Positions 22,189 to 29,794 of a stretch of DNA of 35,366 nt are shown one piece after another. The notes below the pieces were generated by a model that was not told the origin of the DNA, made no database searches, and saw nothing but the letters and a program-made list of their open reading frames with translations. Position 1 is the stretch's first letter. Each line of letters starts with the position of its first letter. The DNA is from Bryobacterales bacterium (GTDB taxonomy: Bacteria > Acidobacteriota > Terriglobia > Bryobacterales > Bryobacteraceae), in NCBI GenBank assembly GCA_009697505.1, contig SHUD01000024.1:1-35366 (forward strand), in the 5' to 3' direction. The position numbers and the translations under genes are program-made.

Positions 22189-24261
22189 TCAGGATAGCGG
22201 ACTTGCGCGAACACTTCCTTCAATGCCCAAAACGCCCAACAGAAACGCGTAATTGAAAGCGATTTCCTTGAGGTATTCGTAGCGGCCGGACGCCCCGAAG
22301 TGGCCCGCTTCAAGGTTCGTCTTAAGCAGCAGGGGCCGCTTGTCTTTTTTCATGGTGCGCAGCTTGGCGGTCCACTTGGCGGGCTCCCAGTAGGACACGC
22401 GTGGGTCGTTCAGACCGGCGGTGATCAGGATCGCGGGATATTCTTGGGCAGCCACATTCTCGTAGGGCGCGTAAGACTTCATGTAGTGGTAAAAATCGGG
22501 CTCCTGCGGATTTCCAAACTCTTCGTATTCGCCCACGGTCAACGGAAGCGACGCGTCCAGCGCGGTATTGAGAGAATCGACAAACGGCACGCGCGTCACG
22601 ACGGCCGCGAACAGGTCCGGGCGCATGTTGATGACCGCGCCCATCAGAAGTCCGCCGGCGCTGCCTCCTGTAATCGCCAGCCGGCCGGGTGACGTGTAAC
22701 GCAGTTCAACGAGGCGCTCGGCGGCGGCAATAAAATCCGTAAACGTATTCTTCTTCTTGAGCAGGCGTCCGTCTTCGTGCCAAGGCTTACCCATGTCCAT
22801 GCCTCCGCGGATATGCGCGATGGCATAGGCAAAGCCGCGGTTAATCAGGCTGAGCACATTCGAACTGAACGCCGGATCGCTGCTGAGGCCATAGGAACCG
22901 TAACCGTAAAGCAGCAGCGGCGCGCGGCCGTCACGGACGAAGCGCTTCTTGTAGACGATCGAGACCGGCACTTCCACGCCATCCGGCGCAACAGCAAAGA
23001 TGCGCTCGGATTGATAGAGCGCTGGATCATAGCCGCCCAGGACTTCCTGCCGTTTCTTCAGCTCACGCTCGCACGTCGCCATGTTGTAGTCGTAGACCGA
23101 TTCCGGCGTGACCAACGAAGTGTAGTGGAAGCGCAGCAGCTTGGTGTTGAACTCGGCGTTGGGCCCGAGCCCGGCCGTGTAGGTAGGCTCCGGAAACTCG
23201 ACCCGGTGCGCTCCGCCGCCGCGGAAATCGCGGATCCAGATTTGCGTGAGGCCGCCTTGCCGTTCCTCGGTCACCAGGTAATCCTGGAACGCCGCAACGT
23301 TCTCTACTGTGACGCCATCGCGCGCGGGGATGATTTCCTTCCAATTCGGCTTGGATGGATCGGCGACCGGAGCTTCCACCACGCGAAATCCCTTAGCGGC
23401 ATCATTGGTGCGGATAAAGAATGATGCGCCGCGATGCGTGACGTCATATTCCGTCCCGAATACGCGCGGCAACAGCACGCGGAATTCACCGTGAGGCTCA
23501 CTCTTACTCAGGAAGCGGACCTCCGAGGTCAGCGAACTGTTGATGTTGATGAAGACGTAGGCGCGGCTGCGGGTGCTGGATAGCTCCACCGTGAAGCGCT
23601 CGTCCGGCTCATGGTAGACCAACGGATTTTTCGCAACGCCGAGCGTATGGCGGAACACCTTGTACGGCCGCAGGGCTTCATCGAGAACCGTATAGAAAAA
23701 CGCCGCGTTGTCGCTGGCCCATTCGAGCGAATAGTAGGTGTTCGGAATTTCATCGGGCAACAACTCACCGGTGTCCAGGTTCTTCACCCGGATGGTGTAC
23801 ATTTCGTTGCCGTCAAAATCCACCGAGTAGGCCAATAGCCTGTGATTGGGACTGGCGATGAAGTTACCGATGCGGAAGTAGCCGTGCCCCTCGGCAAGCG
23901 CATTGCCGTCGACCAGCACTTGTTCGGGGGCCTCCAACGACCCTTGCTTGCGGCAATGAATCGGGTAAGGCTTGCCTTCTTCCGTCCGCGTGTAATAGAA
24001 AAACTCGTCGCGCTTGACCGGAGCGCTCACGTCGGTTTGCTTGATCCGGCCCAGCATCTCGCCATAGAGCTTGGTTCGCAGCGGCACGCCCGCCTTCATC
24101 ATTTCTTCGGCGTAGGCATTCTCCGCGCGAAGGTAGGCAAGAGTATCCGGATGATCCCGGTCGCGCAGCCAGAAATAGTTGTCGACGCGCGTGTCGCCGT
24201 GAACCGTGGTGACGTGCGGAATGATTTTCGCGGCCGGCGGAGAGCCCGGATTCGTGCTCAC
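22189..24261 (-). CDS. S9 family prolyl oligopeptidase (oligopeptidase B-like)
   Basis: 690 residues: an N-terminal arm and beta-propeller (about 1-420) capping a C-terminal alpha/beta-hydrolase domain. The catalytic triad is visible: Ser534 in GGSAGG, Asp619 in LNDPRV and His654 in AGHFG. The N-terminal DNYFWLRDR is typical of the family, as is HIRGGMDMGKPWHEDGRLLKKKNTF. The PtrB subfamily cleaves after basic residues; specificity here is inferred. There is no signal peptide, so it is likely cytoplasmic. The GTG start at 24261 lies inside a three-fold GCTCACT repeat that also covers the speA stop 25 bases upstream, so the two genes are close enough for co-transcription. Confidence 0.92.
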   Translation of the reverse strand: MSTNPGSPPAAKIIPHVTTVHGDTRVDNYFWLRDRDHPDTLAYLRAENAYAEEMMKAGVPLRTKLYGEMLGRIKQTDVSAPVKRDEFFYYTRTEEGKPYPIHCRKQGSLEAPEQVLVDGNALAEGHGYFRIGNFIASPNHRLLAYSVDFDGNEMYTIRVKNLDTGELLPDEIPNTYYSLEWASDNAAFFYTVLDEALRPYKVFRHTLGVAKNPLVYHEPDERFTVELSSTRSRAYVFININSSLTSEVRFLSKSEPHGEFRVLLPRVFGTEYDVTHRGASFFIRTNDAAKGFRVVEAPVADPSKPNWKEIIPARDGVTVENVAAFQDYLVTEERQGGLTQIWIRDFRGGGAHRVEFPEPTYTAGLGPNAEFNTKLLRFHYTSLVTPESVYDYNMATCERELKKRQEVLGGYDPALYQSERIFAVAPDGVEVPVSIVYKKRFVRDGRAPLLLYGYGSYGLSSDPAFSSNVLSLINRGFAYAIAHIRGGMDMGKPWHEDGRLLKKKNTFTDFIAAAERLVELRYTSPGRLAITGGSAGGLLMGAVINMRPDLFAAVVTRVPFVDSLNTALDASLPLTVGEYEEFGNPQEPDFYHYMKSYAPYENVAAQEYPAILITAGLNDPRVSYWEPAKWTAKLRTMKKDKRPLLLKTNLEAGHFGASGRYEYLKEIAFNYAFLLGVLGIEGSVRASPLS

Positions 24262-24290
24262 TGTCCACGGCTCACTATTCCGGGCTCACT
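24256..24290. repeat. Three GCTCACT copies at exact 14-base spacing between speA and the S9 gene
   Basis: GCTCACT occurs at 24256, 24270 and 24284. On the minus strand each copy reads AGTGAGC. The first on that strand contains the speA stop (TGA) and the last supplies the GTG start of the S9 peptidase. A tandem duplication of a 14-base unit is the simplest origin. Confidence 0.65.
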
Positions 24291-26223
24291 GTTCCAGGTA
24301 CGTGTACCCGTTCAGGCCGTCCTCGTAGAAACGCAGCAGCAGGCCGGATTCCTCGTAGCCAATGCGCCCTTCGCGCACGGCGATTTCCACGTCGCGGCGG
24401 AACTGCTCGGCGAGAGTGGTGGACTTGAACTGCACGTAATCCAGCACCTCGCGCACCGTATCGCCACGAATGAGAGCGTCGATGACGACCGCGCCCTTGC
24501 CGTCGAGCGTGACGTGAACCGCGTTGGTGTCGCCGAACAGGTTATGCAAGTCGCCGAGGATTTCCTGATATGCGCCAACCAGGAACGTAGCGAGAATATA
24601 CGGCTCGCCGTTGAAGGTGTGCAGCGGCAGAGTCTTCTTGACATCGCGGCGGTCGATGAACTGATCCACCTTGCCGTCGGAATCGCAGGATATGTCACCC
24701 AAAATGCCGTGATGCGATGGCTCCTCGTTCAGCCGGTGGATCGGCATGATGGGGAACAACTGCTTCACCGCCCAGCTATCCGGCATGCTCTGGAACAGCG
24801 AGAAGTTGCAGAAATAGGTATCCGAGAGCAGCGAATTCAGGCCTTCGAGCTCTTCCGGCGACTCGCCCAGATCCTTGGTCATTTTCTGAATCCGGCGGCA
24901 GATTACCCAATAAATGCTTTCGGCCCAACTGCGCTGCTGCAAAGGCAGGTAGCCCAGACTGAACAGGTTCAGCGCTGAATCCAGCGCCTGCTGCGCGTCG
25001 TGAAAACTTTCCAGCAGATTCTTGCTGCTCAAGCCGCGTAGCGTGTCTTTCAAATCCAGCAGCGGCTGCTCGACGTCGTCGCCAAAATCCGGCAGCGTTT
25101 CTTCCTCGCCGAATCCGGTTACACCCAGGACGTTAAACACCAGCACGCTGTGATACGCCACCACCGCGCGTCCGCTTTCCGAAACAATCATCGGATGCGG
25201 CACTTCCGCTTCGTCGCACACGCTCTGAATGTGATAGACGATATCGTTGGCGTATTCCTGCAGCGTATAGTTCACGCTTGATTCAAAATCGGTCTGCGAG
25301 CCGTCGTAGTCGATCCCCAACCCGCCGCCGACATCCAGGTAATTAAGTCCGGCGCCGGCGCGCCGCATTTCCACATAAGCCCGCGCGGCCTCGATCACCG
25401 CGCCCTTGATCTGGCGGATATTGGTGATCTGGCTGCCCAGGTGGAAGTGCATCAACTGAAGGCAATCTTCCATGCCCAGCGCTTTCAACTGGTCCAGCGC
25501 CCGCAGCGCCTCGGTAACGGTGAGCCCGAATTTCGAACGGTAGCCGCCGGAGGACTTCCAGCGGCCCGAGCCGCGGCTGGCCAGCTTAATACGCAAGCCG
25601 ATGACCGGACGCACGCCCACGCGCGCGGAGTGTTTCAGAATCAGGTCTAGCTCCGTGTATTTTTCGACCACGGGGATGATCTGGCGGCCGATCTTGCGCG
25701 CCAGCATGACCATCTCGATGTATTCGTCGTCCTTGAAGCCGTTGCAGATGATGGGCGTTTCGTTGTCGGCGATGGCCATCACGGCCAGCAGCTCCGGCTT
25801 GGAGCCGGCCTCCAGACCGAACTTGTAGGGCTTGCCGTACTCGAAGACCTCTTCCACCACCTGGCGCTGCTGATTGACCTTGATGGGATACACGCAGCAG
25901 TAGCCGGACTTGTAATTGTGCTCCGTGATGGCGTTCTGAAAGGCCTGGTACATTTCACCCAGGCGGTGCTTCAGAATTTCGCCGAAACGGATCAGGATGG
26001 GCAGCGAGATGCCGCGCAACTGGAGGTTATCCACCAGTTCCTTGAGATCGATGAAGCGCGTGGGGTCCTTGTCGGGATGCACGCATACGTGCCCGTTCGA
26101 TCCCACCGAGAAATAACCCTTGCCCCACCTGGCGACGTCGTAAAGTTCCGCTGCCTCGGCGATCGACCAGCGGTCGGCGGGCTCCCGTACCGGCGCGGTC
26201 TCATTGGATCTTACAGTGGCCAT
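24286..26223 (-). CDS. speA: Biosynthetic arginine decarboxylase
   Basis: 645 residues, the normal length for SpeA, which converts arginine to agmatine as the first step of the agmatine route to putrescine. It is a PLP enzyme of the alanine-racemase-like fold (group IV decarboxylase). The PLP lysine is Lys115 in YPIKVNQQRQV. Other hallmarks are the N-terminal WSIAEAAELYDVARWGKGYFSV, FGLEAGSKPEL, HFHLGSQI, DVGGGLGIDYDGS, and the C-terminal FCNFSLFQSMPDSWAVKQLFPI followed by GDISCDSDGKVDQFID with the active-site Cys. Cytoplasmic. It is the first gene of a minus-strand group with the S9 peptidase and DUF3467. No agmatine-processing gene is in the window. Confidence 0.96.
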   Translation of the reverse strand: MATVRSNETAPVREPADRWSIAEAAELYDVARWGKGYFSVGSNGHVCVHPDKDPTRFIDLKELVDNLQLRGISLPILIRFGEILKHRLGEMYQAFQNAITEHNYKSGYCCVYPIKVNQQRQVVEEVFEYGKPYKFGLEAGSKPELLAVMAIADNETPIICNGFKDDEYIEMVMLARKIGRQIIPVVEKYTELDLILKHSARVGVRPVIGLRIKLASRGSGRWKSSGGYRSKFGLTVTEALRALDQLKALGMEDCLQLMHFHLGSQITNIRQIKGAVIEAARAYVEMRRAGAGLNYLDVGGGLGIDYDGSQTDFESSVNYTLQEYANDIVYHIQSVCDEAEVPHPMIVSESGRAVVAYHSVLVFNVLGVTGFGEEETLPDFGDDVEQPLLDLKDTLRGLSSKNLLESFHDAQQALDSALNLFSLGYLPLQQRSWAESIYWVICRRIQKMTKDLGESPEELEGLNSLLSDTYFCNFSLFQSMPDSWAVKQLFPIMPIHRLNEEPSHHGILGDISCDSDGKVDQFIDRRDVKKTLPLHTFNGEPYILATFLVGAYQEILGDLHNLFGDTNAVHVTLDGKGAVVIDALIRGDTVREVLDYVQFKSTTLAEQFRRDVEIAVREGRIGYEESGLLLRFYEDGLNGYTYLEQ

Positions 26224-26341
26224 GAAACTTCAGTGTCGTTCGATTTCGCCCGCGCCGCAAGTGAATAATTTGTTAGGGATGCCACGGGAACGGATATCCT
26301 TGCCCAGGGCATCATGGTATCCTGGCTAGGTAGACCTCTGT

Positions 26342-26417
26342 GGGCGGCTAGCTCAGTTGGGAGAGCACCGCGTTCGCAATGCGGGGGTCGGGGGTTCAAA
26401 TCCCCCGCCGTCCACCA
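26342..26417 (+). tRNA. tRNA-Ala (anticodon CGC)
   Basis: A full 76-base cloverleaf. Acceptor GGGCGGC pairs with GCCGTCC and includes the G3-U70 wobble that identifies alanine tRNA. The D arm is GCTC/GAGC. The anticodon stem CCGCG/TGCGG carries loop TTCGCAA, anticodon CGC reading GCG. The T arm is GGGGG/CCCCC with loop TTCAAAT. The 3' ACCA is encoded. It stands alone on the plus strand and faces the VOC gene, which ends 18 bases away. I found no repeat of its 3' end elsewhere in the window, so no integrated element is evident. Confidence 0.97.
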
Positions 26418-26434
26418 TCTCTTTTGGTCTACTT

Positions 26435-26920
26435 CTACTTTTTCGGATTCAACTGAAGGTTGTATCCGTCCGGGTCCTTCACGTGGACGCCGCCTTCTTT
26501 GGGGTTCAGCGGTTCCGGAGTGTAGCCCAGGCGTTTGATGGCATCCGCGATCGCGGGCTTGTCTTTCAACTCGGTGGCGAGGCCGATGTGATCCATCACG
26601 CCGCGCGGCTTGCCGCTGGCCGCGCTGCGCGCGACGATTACCGTGTTCCCCGTGGACAGGCGGCACTGCCTCTTGCCGTCGTCCCCGTCAACCTTCAGCC
26701 CCAAGAGCTTCGAATAGAAATCGCGGGTCTTGGCGTAATCCGCAACAGTATAAGAGATGTGATCGAGCTTGGAAACCGGAATCGGCGATTCCGCGGCAAT
26801 ACCCACTTGAGCCCCCACCGAGCCGGCGCCGGCGGCCACGGCAAGGCTGCGCACCAGTTGACGCCGGTTGATCTTTCCCGCTTCAAAATTCCGCAGCAAA
26901 CTTTCAATCAGGTTTTCCAT
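26435..26920 (-). CDS. Exported VOC-fold protein (glyoxalase/bleomycin-resistance superfamily), copy 1
   Basis: 161 residues. A conserved leader (LLRNFEAGKINRRQLVRSLAVAAGAG) has a twin-arginine core (Arg19-Arg20) followed by a weakly hydrophobic stretch, suggesting Tat export. The mature part is one VOC half-set: DHISYTVADYAKTRDFYSKLLGLKV (53-77) and VMDHIGLATEL (109-118), ending VHVKDPDGYNLQLNP. Candidate metal ligands are His54 and His111. The position normally held by a Glu after DPDG is Gln156, so metal binding may be altered. It starts two bases after the ankyrin gene and is a paralogue of 32236-32751. Enzyme activity and substrate are unknown. Confidence 0.82.
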   Translation of the reverse strand: MENLIESLLRNFEAGKINRRQLVRSLAVAAGAGSVGAQVGIAAESPIPVSKLDHISYTVADYAKTRDFYSKLLGLKVDGDDGKRQCRLSTGNTVIVARSAASGKPRGVMDHIGLATELKDKPAIADAIKRLGYTPEPLNPKEGGVHVKDPDGYNLQLNPKK

Positions 26921-26922
26921 GG

Positions 26923-28425
26923 TTAGAGCTTTTCCCTTCTTTTGCGGGCCACGGTCAGATCCTGCTCTTCGGTCTCGGTAGAGACGCCGGCCTTTTTCAT
27001 GATGTCGATAAAGTACTCGGCCACGGCGGGGACTCTCTGGCGGACTTTGTCTTCGTAAAAGACGCCCTCGGCGATGCGCAACGGGGTGAATCCGGCCGTG
27101 TCTTTTTGATTCCAGACTTCCATCTTCGCGCCGTGCTCGTAGAGGTACTTGGCCACCGCAGGAACCTGCTTCAGAGCCACCGCGTGCATGATGGTTTCGC
27201 CGTTCTTGTCGACGGAATTGACGTCGCCGCCCAGTTCCATCGCCACCTTCACGGCATCCAGCACTTCGGCTTCGGTCCCCGCGTCTTCGCCGGGAGAATG
27301 CGTCCCCAGGCCAGCGGCCACCAAGATCGGCGTGCTGCCGTCGTTATTCGGCATCAAAGGATCGGCCCCCAGCTCAGCCAGCGCCCGCATCAGCGGCGCA
27401 TCGGCGGTTCTGGCCGCCATCAGAAACGGCGTCGCACCGGCCATATGAATGTCGGTGGGACCGAAGCGGGCGGACTTGGTCATCTTGGCGTTGAAGTTGG
27501 CTCCTTTCGCCTTCATCTTCTTCAGAAACTCCAGGCTGCTCAGGTTGCCCGAACCCTGCGGAGCCGGCTGATTCGTGCCCGTCCCCGGCTTGTGGATCCA
27601 CGTGAGTTCGTGCAGCGCCGTCCAACCCTGATCGGCGGCGTTGGGATCCGCGCCGGCGTCCAGCAGCATCGCTGCGAGTTCGTAGTGGGCGTTGTGGACC
27701 GCCAGCACCAGGGCGCTGCTGCCCCAGCCTGGAGTACGCCGGGAATTCGGCAGCCACTTTTCATTGGCATCGCCACCGGTCTTGAGCAGTGTCTTGACCA
27801 CATCCACCCGGCCCTCGCGGACCGCAAACAAGAGCGGAGTAAAACCGTCGGTACGAATATGGGTGTCCGCGCCGCGTTCGATGAGCTCCGCCACCACCGC
27901 GGCATTGCCCTCGGCCGCCGCCCACATCAGAGCGGTCTGCCCCTGGCGGGGCTCCTTGGCGTTGACGTTGGCCCCGTGGGTCAGCAGCACTTTCACGGCG
28001 TCCAGCTTGCCGGTGCGCGCCGCGGTCATCAACGCGGTTTCGCCCTCGCCGAACACAGTGTTGGCATCGGCCCCGGCTTTGAGCAGCGCCTCGATAATCG
28101 CCGCGTTGCCGTTCTCGCAGGCCACCGAAATCGGAGTAATGCCGTAGCGGTTGGCCGCCTTAGCGTTAGCGCCCTTGCCTAACAGGAGCTTGGCGGTCTC
28201 CACGTCATCGCGACGGACCGCCCAATGCAGCGCCGTGGTTCCATCCAACTCGGCGGCGTTGACGTCGGCGTTCTGCGCCAAAAGCGCGCGCGTGGACACC
28301 TTGTCGGAATTCTTCACGGCTTCGACCAGCTTGCTGGAGGCCGCAGCCGCGCCGAGATTCGCGGCCAGCAGGAATACCGCAGCCGAACATATGCTCAAAC
28401 GGGTGCTCAAACCATTCCGGTGCAT
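26923..28425 (-). CDS. Secreted ankyrin-repeat protein
   Basis: 500 residues with a signal peptide (LSICSAAVFLLAANLGAAAA), so ankyrin repeats in the periplasm or outside the cell. About nine to ten repeats span residues 30-470, for example DGTTALHWAVRRDDVETAKLLLGKGA, EGETALMTAARTGKLDAVKVLL, GQTALMWAAAEGNAAVVAELI and DGFTPLLFAVREGRVDVVKTLL. A non-repeat insertion lies at about 270-310, around the HKPGTGTNQPAPQGSGNLSS segment. The C-terminus is basic (ARKRREKL). It is probably a protein-interaction scaffold for its neighbours. ATG 28425 follows AAGGAG. It lies 40 bases after the DUF1552 gene and two bases before the VOC gene, in one minus-strand unit. Confidence 0.9.
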   Translation of the reverse strand: MHRNGLSTRLSICSAAVFLLAANLGAAAASSKLVEAVKNSDKVSTRALLAQNADVNAAELDGTTALHWAVRRDDVETAKLLLGKGANAKAANRYGITPISVACENGNAAIIEALLKAGADANTVFGEGETALMTAARTGKLDAVKVLLTHGANVNAKEPRQGQTALMWAAAEGNAAVVAELIERGADTHIRTDGFTPLLFAVREGRVDVVKTLLKTGGDANEKWLPNSRRTPGWGSSALVLAVHNAHYELAAMLLDAGADPNAADQGWTALHELTWIHKPGTGTNQPAPQGSGNLSSLEFLKKMKAKGANFNAKMTKSARFGPTDIHMAGATPFLMAARTADAPLMRALAELGADPLMPNNDGSTPILVAAGLGTHSPGEDAGTEAEVLDAVKVAMELGGDVNSVDKNGETIMHAVALKQVPAVAKYLYEHGAKMEVWNQKDTAGFTPLRIAEGVFYEDKVRQRVPAVAEYFIDIMKKAGVSTETEEQDLTVARKRREKL

Positions 28426-28465
28426 GGTGATCTCCTTGATCGTGCTTCCGTACCTGTGAGGCTCC

Positions 28466-29794
28466 CTAGGCTACCGAAGGAACTTCACTAACCGTGCCAG
28501 TGCTATCGGCGAAACTTTCCTGATGCACGCCCACGCGGTCGAGGAGGGTCAGGTGCAGGTTGGCCAGAGGAGCCGGCTGCGCGTTCTTGATATGCAGCGC
28601 GCCCTTCCCCTTGGCCCGGCCGCCCGCGACCAGGATCGGCAGGTTGATGTGGTTGTGCACGTCCGGATCGCCCATGCCGCTGCCATAGAGCACCAGCGAG
28701 TGATCCAACAGGGATCCGTCGCCGTCCTTGGTGGATTTCAGTTTGTCCAGCAAGTAGGCGTACAGCGAAATATGGACCGCATTGATCTTGGCCAGCTTCT
28801 CCAGCTTCTCGGGGTTGTTGGTGTGGTGCGAAGTGGGGTGATGCGCTTCGGGCACGCCAACTTCCGGGTACGTGCGCGTGCTGGTCTCGCGCGCCAGTTG
28901 CAGCGTGAAGACGCGCGTTACATCGGCGCGCATCGCCAGAATCTGTAAGTCGAACATCAGTTTCGCGTGGTCGGCATAAACCGCAGGCACGCCCAGGGGA
29001 CGGTCCAGATCCGGCATGGCGTTTTGCGCGGCCTTGGCTTCGGCGGTCTGGATGCGGCGCTCGAGCTCGCGGACGGTATCCATGTATTCGGAAACCTTGG
29101 AGCGGTCGGAGGCGCCCAGCTCTCTCTGGAGACGGCTCATGTCTTCATTGACCCAATCCAGAATGCTGCCGCTCTTGCGCAGCGCGGCCTGCTGATCGGC
29201 GGCGGTTCCGCCATCGCCAAACAGGCGTTCAAACACCACGCGCGGATTAGCTTCGGCCTGCAACGGCGTCGTCGGCGAAGACCAGGACAGGTTGTTCTGG
29301 TACACGCAAGCGTAGCCGTTATCGCAGCTTCCCACCGGCGCCAGCAGATCCATCGCCATTTCGAGCGACGGCAGCTTGGTGTCCTGGCCCAGATGCTTGG
29401 CGGCGATCTGGTCGACGGTAGTCGCCAGGAAATAGTCGCTGCCTTCGGTCATCTTGGCCTTGGAGGCGCTCAGGAACGACGCATTCGCGGTGGCATGGTT
29501 CCCCGGCGAATACCCGTTCTTTAATTCATAATTGCTGCCCACAATGAGTTGATCCGCGAACGGCGTGAGCGCGTTGAGCGTCGGCGTCAGCTCGGCCAGG
29601 CGCCCGGATCCGGCCGTTGGGAACCACTGCTTTTGGTTGCAGCCCATCGGGATGTAGATGAACCCCAATCTCCGCGCCGGGGGGGCGGCGGCGGTCAGGG
29701 ACGGAGCCATGGCATCCAGAAACGGCAGCGCCAGGGTGACCCCCATGCCCCGCAGGAAGGTTCTACGCGGTAAAGCTTTCTTGGTGATGATCAT
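28466..29794 (-). CDS. Tat-exported DUF1552 protein
   Basis: 442 residues. It has a textbook twin-arginine leader: PRRTFLRGMGVTLALPFLDAM (Arg10-Arg11). After the leader come LGFIYIPMGCNQKQWFP, a central region with SPTTPLQAEANPRVVFERLFGDG, and a C-terminal LVLYGSGMGDPDVHNHINLPILVAGG block. These identify the DUF1552 family, which has a sulfatase/phosphatase-like look (conserved NH.N and GS.M.D) but no demonstrated activity. Its start overlaps the stop of the DUF1592 gene (ATGA), a pairing recurrent in Acidobacteria, Planctomycetes and Verrucomicrobia. Tat export implies folding, perhaps with a cofactor, before secretion. Confidence 0.9.
   Translation of the reverse strand: MIITKKALPRRTFLRGMGVTLALPFLDAMAPSLTAAAPPARRLGFIYIPMGCNQKQWFPTAGSGRLAELTPTLNALTPFADQLIVGSNYELKNGYSPGNHATANASFLSASKAKMTEGSDYFLATTVDQIAAKHLGQDTKLPSLEMAMDLLAPVGSCDNGYACVYQNNLSWSSPTTPLQAEANPRVVFERLFGDGGTAADQQAALRKSGSILDWVNEDMSRLQRELGASDRSKVSEYMDTVRELERRIQTAEAKAAQNAMPDLDRPLGVPAVYADHAKLMFDLQILAMRADVTRVFTLQLARETSTRTYPEVGVPEAHHPTSHHTNNPEKLEKLAKINAVHISLYAYLLDKLKSTKDGDGSLLDHSLVLYGSGMGDPDVHNHINLPILVAGGRAKGKGALHIKNAQPAPLANLHLTLLDRVGVHQESFADSTGTVSEVPSVA

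Noticed and set aside
23842-24978. 378-residue plus-strand frame opposite the S9 peptidase and speA
   Set aside because: It spans two real minus-strand genes and shows no recognisable protein features.
26342-26417. tRNA-Ala as an integration site
   Set aside because: No duplicate of the tRNA 3' end and no integrase are present in the window.
27106-28182. 358-residue plus-strand frame opposite the ankyrin gene
   Set aside because: It is His/Arg-rich as expected for the antisense of ankyrin repeats in GC-rich DNA.
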